NCBI RefSeq assembly: GCF_001556045.1
Contig: NZ_LSIC01000121.1
Span: 186,001 to 250,000, forward strand
From: Bradyrhizobium sp. CCH5-F6
GTDB lineage: Bacteria > Pseudomonadota > Alphaproteobacteria > Rhizobiales > Xanthobacteraceae
Length of the DNA stretch: 64,000 nucleotides
Direction: 5' to 3'
The notes under the pieces were generated by a model that saw only the letters and a list, made by a program, of their open reading frames with translations, was not told where the DNA came from and ran no database searches. Of the stretch, positions 39,513-47,921 are shown in pieces. Within the stretch, counting starts at the first letter, position 1. Every line of letters starts with the position of its first letter. A program made the position numbers and the translations under genes.

Positions 39513-40772
39513 ATGTCCTCCGTGCCTAACACCGCCGGGCTACCTGCCACCTCTGCCTCTACCGATCCCGAAGCCCTCGGCTGGATGCGCGGCTTCCCGC
39601 CGTCGCCCGATCGCACCATCACCTTCCAGGACGGATCGTTCCGCAGCTTCCCCGAGTTGCGGTGGGCCTGGAGCAACATCCGCCAGCTGGTGCCGACCGT
39701 GAACGTCTGGCGCGGGGCAGGGCCTGCCTCGGTGCTGCCGCGGGAAGACCACGACATCGGCGCGGTCGCCTCGACCACGATGGACGGCCGGCCCATGACC
39801 TTCGCAAAGATGCTGGAGGAGACGTATGCCGACGGCATCGCCGTGCTGCATCGGGGCAGGCTGATCTATGAGCGCTATTACGGCGCGTTGAAGCCGCACA
39901 AGCCGCATATCGGAATGTCGGTGACGAAGTCGTTCACCGGCGTGCTCGCAGGGATTCTGGTCGCCGAAGGCAAGATCGATCCGCAGGCACAGGTCGCGGA
40001 CTACGTGCCGGAGCTGAAGGCGAGCGCATTCGGCGACGCGCGCGTGCACGAGGTCATGGATATGACCACGGGGCTTGCCTACACCGAGGTCTATACCGAC
40101 AAGAATTCGGACGTGTGGGGCCTGCGGCGCGCCAACGGCATGGCGCCGATTCCGCCCGACTATGACGGCCCGACCACCATCTTTGATTTCCTCATCTCGC
40201 AAAAGAAGCAGGGCGAGCACGGCAAGGCTTTTGCCTACAAGACCGTCAATACCGACGTGCTGGCCTGGATCATCCGGCGCGCCAGCGGCATGACGCTGTC
40301 CGATTTTCTGTCCGAGCGCATCTGGCAGCCGATGGGTGCGGAGGAGGATGCGCATTACCATGTCGACCGCATCGGCACCGAGAGCGGCGGCGGCGGTCTC
40401 TCCACCACGCTTCGCGATCTTGCGCGCTTCGGCGAGACCATGCGCAATCACGGCCGCTTCAACGGCCGCCAGATCGTGCCGTCACAGGTTGTCGAGGACA
40501 TCGCGAGCGGCGGGGACCCCGAGAAGTTCAAGCCGGCCGGCTACACCACGCTGCCGGGCGCCTCCTACCGCAATCAATGGTGGGTCACGCACAACGCCCA
40601 CGGTGCCTACATGGCGCGCGGCGTCTACGGTCAGGGCATCTACATCGATCCCAAGGCCGAAATGGTGATCGCGCGCTATGCCTCGCATCCAATGGCCGGC
40701 AACGCCGCCAACGACCCCGTCACGCTGCCGGCCTACATGGCGCTGGCGAAGGCACTGATGGCGGGCGGGTAG
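39513..40772 (+). CDS. Serine hydrolase, class C beta-lactamase fold (NylB-like)
   Basis: Cytoplasmic enzyme of 419 residues. The Ser-x-x-Lys motif is MSVTKSFTGV, and the Tyr-x-Asn-like second motif lies in FAYKTVNTDVLAW. MDMTTGLAYTE and the later GGGLSTTLRDLARFGE belong to the 6-aminohexanoate-dimer hydrolase/EstB group. No signal peptide is seen. Family substrates are amides and esters. A TTG precedes the ATG; I chose ATG 39513. Confidence 0.87.
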   Translation: MSSVPNTAGLPATSASTDPEALGWMRGFPPSPDRTITFQDGSFRSFPELRWAWSNIRQLVPTVNVWRGAGPASVLPREDHDIGAVASTTMDGRPMTFAKMLEETYADGIAVLHRGRLIYERYYGALKPHKPHIGMSVTKSFTGVLAGILVAEGKIDPQAQVADYVPELKASAFGDARVHEVMDMTTGLAYTEVYTDKNSDVWGLRRANGMAPIPPDYDGPTTIFDFLISQKKQGEHGKAFAYKTVNTDVLAWIIRRASGMTLSDFLSERIWQPMGAEEDAHYHVDRIGTESGGGGLSTTLRDLARFGETMRNHGRFNGRQIVPSQVVEDIASGGDPEKFKPAGYTTLPGASYRNQWWVTHNAHGAYMARGVYGQGIYIDPKAEMVIARYASHPMAGNAANDPVTLPAYMALAKALMAGG

Positions 40773-40918
40773 GAGGAGTCGCGCTTGCGCCACGCACTCG
40801 CTGTCACGCTCTGGCAGGACCGCGGCATCGCGTCACGGCCGTCTGCGACTAGATGGAGTCGCCACGGAGAAGGGGCGATCGAAGGCGGCGTTGTCGCGAA
40901 CCTGCCCCGAGAGTTTGG

Positions 40919-41320
40919 CTATGATATCGGCCACTTCACCCGCCACCACAGCGCGACGACCACGCAAAGATCGATCAAAAGATGGATGGTCAGGGATATC
41001 CAAGGCGGGTTGGCCGTTGCCACCAGCTCCTTGATCGACAATTTGAACGGGCTGGTAGCTGACTCCATGAAGGCAGAAATGTCCCTTTGCAGCTGTCGAT
41101 TGATCGTGAGTCCCTGATACAGCAGACTCCAATGTCCGACTGCGAATGCCAGGAAGCCACAAGTCACAGCGAGGGCAACGGTGGCCGGCAAGGGTGAGGC
41201 GGAAGTTCCATACCCCGCAGCGGCGAAGGTTGCCACGACGTAGACTGTCCACAAATTATTGATGGTTGTCGTTTGCTGAGAAAAAAGCGCGACGGCGTGG
41301 TTGAGCTCAAACTTATCCAT
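40919..41320 (-). CDS. Hypothetical membrane protein
   Basis: Protein of 133 residues with three hydrophobic segments (about residues 20-38, 46-64 and 108-127) and a hydrophilic central loop (NRQLQRDISAFMESATS). I recognise no family. The ATG at 41320 follows GGAG. Codon use is less GC-biased than its neighbours, so acquisition by transfer is possible. Confidence 0.6.
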   Translation of the reverse strand: MDKFELNHAVALFSQQTTTINNLWTVYVVATFAAAGYGTSASPLPATVALAVTCGFLAFAVGHWSLLYQGLTINRQLQRDISAFMESATSPFKLSIKELVATANPPWISLTIHLLIDLCVVVALWWRVKWPIS

Positions 41321-41718
41321 TTGGCGGCTCCGCTCATCTGAAGGTAATCGCAGCCTTGAACGGTCTGCTGGTTCGGACGGGTGAGACAAAACTTCCAAAG
41401 CAGTATGGCTGGCCTGTCTTCTGATGATACACCGTTCGGTAGAGGGAAGGGAGGTGGCGCGTAAGACGTGTATCGCTCAGCGCGTCGGAGGAGGCGGGAG
41501 ATCAGCATGAAGTCTCCCTAAAGGCCTGCCGAAGTCCCGCAGTTCGACGCCGTCTCGTCGCTCGTATGACATCCTCGGTGTTGCCGGACAGACCGCCGCC
41601 TCGTTGCCGCTGCGGCGGATCAATCGGGCGTTTCGATGCTGCGTCAGAATATTAGTATGGACTTATATTAGTGTAAATCGATATTCAGGGATCGAACGAA
41701 ACGTTCGGGAGGAATGCC
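41321..41718. other. Intergenic region before the SRPBCC-ArsR operon
   Basis: 398 bp with no supported gene. It ends with an AT-rich stretch (41648-41685) that is the best candidate for the operon's promoter/operator, followed by GGGAGG before the ATG. Confidence 0.55.
41648..41685 (+). promoter_or_regulatory. AT-rich candidate promoter/operator of the SRPBCC-ArsR operon
   Basis: AATAT and ATATT bound a 38-bp AT-rich block with two ATTAGT direct repeats (41651 and 41668 region). ArsR proteins usually repress their own operon through AT-rich imperfect palindromes at the promoter. Assignment is by position and composition only. Confidence 0.4.
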
Positions 41719-42381
41719 ATGGAAATCGACGTGGCCAAGGTGCTGGGACTTGTTGCGCGTTCAGTGCGCAATTTCGACAAGGACGGCAAGCCGGCGAGCG
41801 TGGTGACGCTGACGCGGCTCTACGACACTGGCGTCGACGATCTCTGGGACGCGGTGACCAGCCGGGAATGCATTCCGCGCTGGTTCGCGCCGGTCGAGGG
41901 AGAGCTCCGGCTCGGGGGAAGGTACCAGATCAAGGGCAATGCAGGCGGAACCATCACAGCCTGTACGCCGCCGAGCCATTTCGCGGCAACATGGGAATTC
42001 GGCGGCGCCGTGAGCTGGATCGACGTCAAGCTGACCGCGGAACGAAGTCAGGCGCGTTTGACGCTTGAGCACACCGCGATCATCGAGGATCATTGGAATC
42101 AGTTCGGCCCCGGTGCGGTCGGCATCGGCTGGGACCTCGCGCTTGCAGGACTCGAACGATATCTTGCGACCGGGGCGTCGGTCGACCACGAGACGGCCGA
42201 GGCGTGGATGGTCTCGCCCGAGGGCAAGGACTTCATGACCACGAGCGGGGAATATTGGCGTGCGGCGCACGTCGCAAGCGGGGTCGATCCTGACGAGGCG
42301 AAGCAGCGCTCGGACCGCACCATCGCCTTCTATCGCGGCGAGACGCCGCCCGACATCGTTCATCCCGGCACGGGAAGCTGA
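41719..42381 (+). CDS. SRPBCC/AHSA1-domain protein
   Basis: Protein of 220 residues with the START-like fold: TRLYDTGVDDLWDAVTSRECIPRWFAPVEGELRLGG at the N-terminus is the characteristic AHSA1 opening. Ligand unknown. The stop TGA overlaps the ATG of an ArsR regulator (TGATG). The SRPBCC-ArsR pair is common in Rhizobiales and is usually an autoregulated operon. Confidence 0.87.
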   Translation: MEIDVAKVLGLVARSVRNFDKDGKPASVVTLTRLYDTGVDDLWDAVTSRECIPRWFAPVEGELRLGGRYQIKGNAGGTITACTPPSHFAATWEFGGAVSWIDVKLTAERSQARLTLEHTAIIEDHWNQFGPGAVGIGWDLALAGLERYLATGASVDHETAEAWMVSPEGKDFMTTSGEYWRAAHVASGVDPDEAKQRSDRTIAFYRGETPPDIVHPGTGS

Positions 42382-42743
42382 TGCACGTCTTCGAAGTCCT
42401 CGCCGATCCCGTGCGCCGCCGCATCCTCGAGCTGCTGGCGTCGAAGGAGATGGCGTCCGGCGAGGTCGTCGAGGCGATCGGAGCCGAGTTCGGCATCACC
42501 CAGGCGGCCGTCTCGCAGCACCTCAAGGTGCTCAGGGAGAGCGGCTTCGCAACCGTTCGGGCGGAGGCGCAAAAGCGTCTCTATTCGGTCGACCCCGCCG
42601 GACTTCAGGCGGTGGATGCATGGGTCGGGCAGTTCAGGAATTTCTGGGAGCCGAAGCTGGATGCACTGGCAACCGAGATCGCGCGCGGCAAGCGCGAGCG
42701 TCGCAAGGCGCCGATCGCCAGGCGCAGCGGGAAGAGGGCTTGA
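42381..42743 (+). CDS. ArsR-family transcriptional regulator
   Basis: Winged-helix repressor of 120 residues: MHVFEVLADPVRRRILELLA, then GEVVEAIGAEFGITQAAVSQHLKVLRESGFATVRAE. No cysteine cluster for metal sensing (no CxC in the recognition helix), so it probably senses something other than a metal. Coupled to the SRPBCC gene by TGATG. Confidence 0.92.
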   Translation: MHVFEVLADPVRRRILELLASKEMASGEVVEAIGAEFGITQAAVSQHLKVLRESGFATVRAEAQKRLYSVDPAGLQAVDAWVGQFRNFWEPKLDALATEIARGKRERRKAPIARRSGKRA

Positions 42744-42774
42744 GCTGATCGCGATACCGGAGTGAGGCGCGAGG

Positions 42775-43671
42775 TTACGCAAGAGGCGGAGCCGGGTCGC
42801 AATACTCGATCAGCAACTCGGTGAGGACCCGTATCTTCCGCGCGGGATGCAGGCCTGGGGGGCGAACGACATAAGCACCCGCCGGAGACGGGGGAAATCG
42901 GGTCATGACCGGCACGAGCGCGCCGGAGGCTACGTATTCATGGGTGAGCCTGTCGGGAAGATAGGCGACCCCAAGTCCTGCCAGCGCAGCAAAAACCAGA
43001 GCTGTGCCGTTGTCGGCCTTGAAGCGCCCCTGCGGACGCACCGTGACGATCTCGTCGCCATCCATGAGTTGCCACGTTTCTGTGCCCTGCATCAGGGCTT
43101 CGTGGGCGAGGAGTTCCTCCGGCGATTCAGGCGACCCATGGGCCTTGATGTAGTCAGGGCTGGCGAGAAGCTTCCCATAGACGGGACCGACGCGCCTTGC
43201 GATCAGATTGGAGTCCTGAAGATGGCCAACTCGTATCGCGCAATCATATCCTTCTGCGACGAGATCGACGAAGCGATCACCGTAGCAGGTCTGGATCTGA
43301 AGATGGGGATGGCGCCGGCCCATTTCCGCCAGGATGGGAGCGAAGTGGATCGGGCCGAAGGAAAGCGGCACTGCGACGCGCAAGCGGCCGCGCAGTTCTC
43401 CGGCGGGCAGAACTGCTTCCTTTGCTGCCTCGATCTCGGCGTGGACTCTGGCTGCATGGTCTCGGAAAGTGACGCCGGCCTCCGTAAGGGCAGCCCCGCG
43501 GGTCGTTCTTGCAAGCAGTTGAACGCCAAGCTCCGCTTCAAGCCGGAGGAGCCGACGACTGACGATCGATTTGGCGACGCCCAGCCGTGTCGCGGCGGAC
43601 GAGATCCCCCCGGCGTCGGCGATTTCGACGAACGTCCGTATCTCTTCAATATCCAATTCAGCGTTCCTCAT
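42775..43671 (-). CDS. LysR-family regulator
   Basis: LysR protein of 298 residues: helix-turn-helix FVEIADAGGISSAATRLGVAKSIVSRRLLRLEAELG, linker helix, and a periplasmic-binding-like effector domain. It is divergent from an isochorismatase gene across a 133-bp gap, the classic arrangement for LysR control of the neighbour. I used the ATG at 43671, directly before the helix-turn-helix; the frame to 43986 is longer but non-family. Confidence 0.9.
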   Translation of the reverse strand: MRNAELDIEEIRTFVEIADAGGISSAATRLGVAKSIVSRRLLRLEAELGVQLLARTTRGAALTEAGVTFRDHAARVHAEIEAAKEAVLPAGELRGRLRVAVPLSFGPIHFAPILAEMGRRHPHLQIQTCYGDRFVDLVAEGYDCAIRVGHLQDSNLIARRVGPVYGKLLASPDYIKAHGSPESPEELLAHEALMQGTETWQLMDGDEIVTVRPQGRFKADNGTALVFAALAGLGVAYLPDRLTHEYVASGALVPVMTRFPPSPAGAYVVRPPGLHPARKIRVLTELLIEYCDPAPPLA

Positions 43672-43804
43672 TCGGCGACACAGCGTGCCGCGACCTGACA
43701 CTACCGTATCGCATCCGGGACCATCAATCTCGCACCGGGCTACGTCGCTGTTGGCGTACGTCTCCGAACCAGTGCCGCTCACAGCGGCAGTAAAGGATGC
43801 AACG

Positions 43805-44458
43805 ATGACTTTTCGTAACGGCCTTGCTTCGCTCCTTCGTCCCGAAGACTCCGTCCTCGTTCTGATCGACCACCAGCCGTACCAGCTTGCGAACGTGAAC
43901 AGCCACGAACCCCAGATGGTGATCAACAATACGGCTGGGCTGGCCAAGGCCGCCAAAGCCTTCGGTGTTCCCACCATCCTGACCACGGTGATTGCTGAAC
44001 GGGGTGGTCTTCTTTTTCCTCAGATCACCGACGTTTTCCCTGGCCAGGAAGTGATCGACCGGACGTTCATCAACACCTGGGAGGATCGCAAGGTGGTGGA
44101 TGCAGTCAAGGCAACTGGCCGCAAGCAGCTCATCATTGCTGGCCTGTGGACCGAAATTTGCGTTGCGATGCCGGCGATTCAGGCTCGCGGCGAAGGCTGG
44201 GACGTCACGGTGGTCACCGACGCCTCTGGCGCCGTTTCGGTGGAGGCCCACCAGGTTGCAATCCAGCGCATGATCGCGGCGGGCGTGAATATGATGACCT
44301 GGCTGGCGGTCGCGGCCGAATGGCAGCGGGACTGGGCTCGGATCGATCAAGCTGCCGCGCTGACGGAGGTGATCATCCAGCATGCCGGCGGTAGCGGCAT
44401 CGCATACCTGTGGGAGCAGCAGCTGCTCAACACGCCCGTTCCCGCCAAGGCCGGATGA
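43805..44458 (+). CDS. Isochorismatase-family (YcaC-like) hydrolase
   Basis: Cysteine hydrolase of 217 residues with the Asp-Lys-Cys triad positions: VLVLIDHQPYQL (Asp), the Lys in AVKATGRKQLI, and the Cys in LWTEICVAM. A cis-peptide-type VAM segment is present. It resembles YcaC-type enzymes of unknown substrate. The ATG at 43805 follows AAAGGA and is divergent from the LysR gene that probably regulates it. Confidence 0.87.
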   Translation: MTFRNGLASLLRPEDSVLVLIDHQPYQLANVNSHEPQMVINNTAGLAKAAKAFGVPTILTTVIAERGGLLFPQITDVFPGQEVIDRTFINTWEDRKVVDAVKATGRKQLIIAGLWTEICVAMPAIQARGEGWDVTVVTDASGAVSVEAHQVAIQRMIAAGVNMMTWLAVAAEWQRDWARIDQAAALTEVIIQHAGGSGIAYLWEQQLLNTPVPAKAG

Positions 44459-44566
44459 TCTGAGCGTGTGAGGCGCCAGCGGCTGCGCGAAAGCGAGGGC
44501 CGCTGGCGCCGTCCATCCGTCTGGCTTTCGGCGCTGGCGGGTAGCGAATTCATTTGGCTGATCCCC

Positions 44567-45064
44567 TCAAGGTCTGTGCATCTTCTCGTACTTCTTCACC
44601 AGCCGCTCCCGCTTCAGCCGCGACAGCCGCTGGATCCAGAACATGCCATCGAGCTGGTCGATCTCGTGCTGGTGGCACACCGCGCGCAAGCCATCGGATT
44701 CTTCGGTCCGCGCGTTTCTATCGAGATCCTGGTAGCTGATCCGCACCCGCGCATGGCGCTGCACCTCGTCGTTGACCCCGGGCATCGAGACGCTGCCCTC
44801 GCGGTGCATGATCATCTCGGGCGATGCCCATTCGATTCGCGGGTTGACGTAGGTCTGCGGGCCGGCCTTGGCGTCGAGCTCCAGCACGACGACGTGCAAG
44901 GGCACGCCGATATGCGGCGCGGTGATGCCGATGCCGGGCGCAGCGCGCATGGTGTCGAGCAAGTCCTGCGCAAGTTCGCGCAAGCCATCGTCGAAAGCGG
45001 TGACGGGGCGGGCAGGGGCCATGAGCCGACGGTCGGGATAGCGGATGATGGGGCGGATGGTCAT
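44567..45064 (-). CDS. Peptide deformylase homologue with altered metal site
   Basis: Protein of 165 residues with the deformylase fold. Motif 1 is GIGITAPHIG (GxGxAAxQ in active enzymes), motif 2 is EGSVS where active enzymes have EGCLS, and motif 3 is HEIDQ where they have HExDH. So the metal-ligand cysteine is Ser91 and the second metal-ligand histidine is Gln137; His133 and the catalytic Glu134 remain. Two of the three metal ligands are therefore changed and classical deformylase activity is doubtful. It is probably not the essential def. Confidence 0.85.
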   Translation of the reverse strand: MTIRPIIRYPDRRLMAPARPVTAFDDGLRELAQDLLDTMRAAPGIGITAPHIGVPLHVVVLELDAKAGPQTYVNPRIEWASPEMIMHREGSVSMPGVNDEVQRHARVRISYQDLDRNARTEESDGLRAVCHQHEIDQLDGMFWIQRLSRLKRERLVKKYEKMHRP

Positions 45065-45083
45065 GATGCAATTGGCTTCGGTA

Positions 45084-46001
45084 CTACGCCCACACCGGCG
45101 GCGACCCGATTGAATCCCGCAACGCGGCAGTCAGGATCGTCAGTTTGGCGGACGGCTGGGCGAGGGCACGCAACAGATAGACGCCGGCCTTCGCCTCATT
45201 CCACCGTTCGTCGTCGAGCGGAATTCGTGTCAATGAACCGGCGCGTACATCTGTCCCGACGACCCAGTCTGCCAGGAATGCGATGCCGATGCCGGCGAGT
45301 GCCGCGAGCCGCATCGCTTCGAAGTCGTCGCATCGAAACACGGCTTGCGGCCCGGGCGCTGCGCCCGCGGGGTGGCCAAGCACGTCCGTCCAGCCCAGCA
45401 GGTCGGCGCCGTGCAATTTGTCGATCAGCCGATGGCCGGTGAGGTCTTTCGCTTCGGTCGGTGTGCCGTGACGATCGAGATAGGCAGGCGTGGCGACCAG
45501 CAGTCTGTTCTGCGATGCCAGCTTGGTCGCGATGAGGGTGCTGTCGGCAAGTTCGCCGATCCGGATCACGGCATCGAGCCGCTCCAGCACGGGGTCAGCG
45601 AGCCTTTCCGTGAGATCGAGCTCGACCGTGAGGCCGGGATGATCCCGCATGATCGTTTCCAGGGTGGGGATCACATAGCGCTTGCCAAAGGTCGGAAAGC
45701 AGGCAAGGCGAAGAACGCCAGCGACCGCACCGTCGAAAGCGGCGATCTCGGCGTGCGTGTCGGCCAGGTCGTCGAGCAACCGCTGCGCGCGTTCGAACAG
45801 TCGTTCTCCGGCATCGGTCACCGCGAGGGCGCGGGTCGAGCGCACCAGCAGCGGCACGCCGACACTGTGCTCCAGCGCGTCGATCTGCCTGACGATGGCC
45901 GAGGGCGTCACACCGCGATGACGCGCGGCGCTGGAGAAACTCCCGCCACGAACCACGTCAACATAGATGGCCAGATGTTCCGCAAACCGCGGGTCTTTCA
46001 T
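45084..46001 (-). CDS. LysR-family regulator
   Basis: LysR protein of 305 residues: IYVDVVRGGSFSSAARHRGVTPSAIVRQIDALEHSVGVPLLVRSTR is the DNA-binding domain, followed by an effector domain with LVATPAYLDRHGTP and PLDDERWNEAKAGVYL. It is divergent (124 bp) from the SRPBCC-like gene and likely controls the following two-gene unit. Confidence 0.9.
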   Translation of the reverse strand: MKDPRFAEHLAIYVDVVRGGSFSSAARHRGVTPSAIVRQIDALEHSVGVPLLVRSTRALAVTDAGERLFERAQRLLDDLADTHAEIAAFDGAVAGVLRLACFPTFGKRYVIPTLETIMRDHPGLTVELDLTERLADPVLERLDAVIRIGELADSTLIATKLASQNRLLVATPAYLDRHGTPTEAKDLTGHRLIDKLHGADLLGWTDVLGHPAGAAPGPQAVFRCDDFEAMRLAALAGIGIAFLADWVVGTDVRAGSLTRIPLDDERWNEAKAGVYLLRALAQPSAKLTILTAALRDSIGSPPVWA

Positions 46002-46124
46002 CTTTGCGCCTTTCGCAAAAGGGTTTCGAGCTCAACGTTCATTATCATCATCCCTCAGAAGCCGTATCTCCTCTCTCGAAGGCGGGCCTTACCGGCCCAA
46101 GCCATTGAATGGAAAGAGATTATC

Positions 46125-46700
46125 ATGAAGGTTCTCGATCGCATCCTGTCGCAATCGGCCTATACCGCGGTCATCGATGTGCCGCTCGACCGAGTGGACA
46201 TCGCCGAATGGCTGTTCACGCTCTCCGAAGCCGAATATCTGCGCTGCTGCCCGCCTGATCACATTGCGGCCGGCGTCAGCACCACAGACGACGGACGCCG
46301 CATGATGATCAACGTCGAGCAGATCGGCACCGGGCTGGTCATCCAGCACTACGTCGCGGAAGAGGCCGGCAAGACCTACTGCCGCATGAATTCAATCTCG
46401 GACGTGTTTACGACAAATGGCCGGACCCAGGTCAACGTGATCTGGGAGCTGAAGGCCGAAGCCATCGATGAAGGGCGAACACGTTACACGAACAGCGTCA
46501 CGGCACACCCGACCGATGTCTTCATGGCATTCCTGGACAAGCACGGCATTTCCTTCGAAGACGCCGCCAACGCGCGCCAAGCGGCCGGAAGCGACCACAA
46601 TCGCCGCGAGACCCCGTTGTTTGCCGCCAGCATCGCGCGGCGCGCCAAGTCCCATGCGAAGGCCCATACGAAGGCCCATACGCAGGAGCAGGCAAAGTGA
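46125..46700 (+). CDS. SRPBCC-like hypothetical protein with His/Lys/Ala tail
   Basis: Protein of 191 residues. The body (MKVLDRILSQSAYTAVIDVP, VDIAEWLFTLSEAEYLRCCPP, MMINVEQIGTGLVIQHYV) looks like a START/SRPBCC sandwich, but I cannot place it in a named family. The C-terminus ends in a short degenerate repeat, AKSHAKAHTKAHTQEQAK, which arises from a tandem DNA repeat (AAGGCCCATACG units). The ATG at 46125 follows GGAAAGAG. Its TGA overlaps the GTG start of the next gene (GTGA). Confidence 0.65.
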   Translation: MKVLDRILSQSAYTAVIDVPLDRVDIAEWLFTLSEAEYLRCCPPDHIAAGVSTTDDGRRMMINVEQIGTGLVIQHYVAEEAGKTYCRMNSISDVFTTNGRTQVNVIWELKAEAIDEGRTRYTNSVTAHPTDVFMAFLDKHGISFEDAANARQAAGSDHNRRETPLFAASIARRAKSHAKAHTKAHTQEQAK

Positions 46701-47673
46701 AAGGCATCGTCTATGACGGTTTCGGTCCGGCGGAGGTTCTCCGCCTGGCCGAAGTGCCGAGGCCGGAGGTTCGTCCCCACGACCTGCTGGTGCGTGTCAA
46801 GGCGGCAGGCGTCAACCGCGCGGATATTCTCCAGCGAAACGGCGCCTACGGCAATCAGAGCTTTGGCGAGAGCACCCTGCTTGGCCTTGAACTGGCCGGT
46901 GAAGTCGTTGGCGTCGGCGGCGAAGTCGACGACGTCTCGATCGGGCAGCGTGTGATGGCGATCGTCGGCGGGGGCGCGTATGCCGAATTCGCCCGGGTCG
47001 ACCGTCGCATGGCGATCAGCATTCCAGACAACGTCTCGTTCGTCGAGGCCGCGGCGATCATGGAATCATTCGTTACGGCCGTCGAAGCGGTCTCGCATGT
47101 TGCCGGCGTCGGGCAAGGTCAAACCGTCCTGGTTCACGGTGCCGCGGGAGGAGTGGGCTCCGCCTGCGTGCAGGTCGCCCATGCGCTGGGCGCCACCGTC
47201 TACGCAACGGCGAGCGCTTCGCGGTTGTCGCGAGCATCGGAGCCGCCGTTGTGATCGACTATCGGGCCGACGATTTCGAAAGCGTCGTCGCGAGGCTTAC
47301 CGATCATCGCGGCGCTGACGCCGTGATCGATTTCGTCGGCGGCGATTACCTGCCGCGCAACCTTCGCAGCCTTCGGCCTGGCGGAACCCTTGTTCAAGTC
47401 GGCATTTTGAGCGGCCAGCACGCCCCCTCGATTCCGCTCAACCTTCTGCTCCACAACCATTTGCACTTGGTGGGCACCGTCATGAAATCGCGAGGTGTGG
47501 AGGAGAAGCGGGCGATGGTCCGTCGTTTCTCCGAAGGGTTCTTGCCGCTGTTTGAGTCGGGTGGGCTGAAACCGTTGGTCGACCGGGTGTTTCCGCTGGA
47601 ACGCGCCGCCGATGCCCATCGCAGCGTGGAGCGGGGCGGAGGATTTGGAAAGGTTGTCTTGGCGGTGGATTGA
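46697..47673 (+). pseudogene. Zinc-type quinone oxidoreductase with frameshift
   Basis: Two adjacent frames together make one complete MDR protein of about 325 residues. The N-terminal part (46697-47254) carries VRVKAAGVNRADILQRNG and GAAGGVGSACVQVA, then ends prematurely; the C-terminal part (from about 47222, frame +1) resumes with FAVVASIGAAVVIDYRADDFE and continues to the stop at 47673. A single missing base near 47214-47220, after GCGAGCGC, reconciles them. This is either a true inactivating frameshift or a sequencing error. It belongs to the QOR family, which reduces quinones with NADPH. The GTG start at 46697 overlaps the preceding stop. Confidence 0.8.
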
Positions 47674-47921
47674 GCGCGGGCAGGGGTGGATGATGACATT
47701 GTGCCGGTGTTTTGCCCGACGTGTCAAAACTGCCGTCCCGGCATTCGTACGCTGCCGGCATCGTAAGTCATTGATCCCGCAGCGGCCGCCTACTGTGCAT
47801 GGGGTTGTTTTCAGCTTTTTGCTGGCAGGTGACAAGAGTTGCGGCAAAAATGATGTGAGCCTGTCGGTCGGCGTAGTTCCCATTCGTCTTTCACCCAAGA
47901 CAGACCAGACGGGAGACCGAA

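Noticed and set aside
41604..42068. 154-codon frame overlapping the SRPBCC gene
   Set aside because: Out-of-frame shadow; the SRPBCC reading has a strong site and clear fold.
46697..47254. Treating the first half of the quinone oxidoreductase as a complete short protein
   Set aside because: It stops in the middle of the Rossmann domain and the rest of the protein continues in the next frame.
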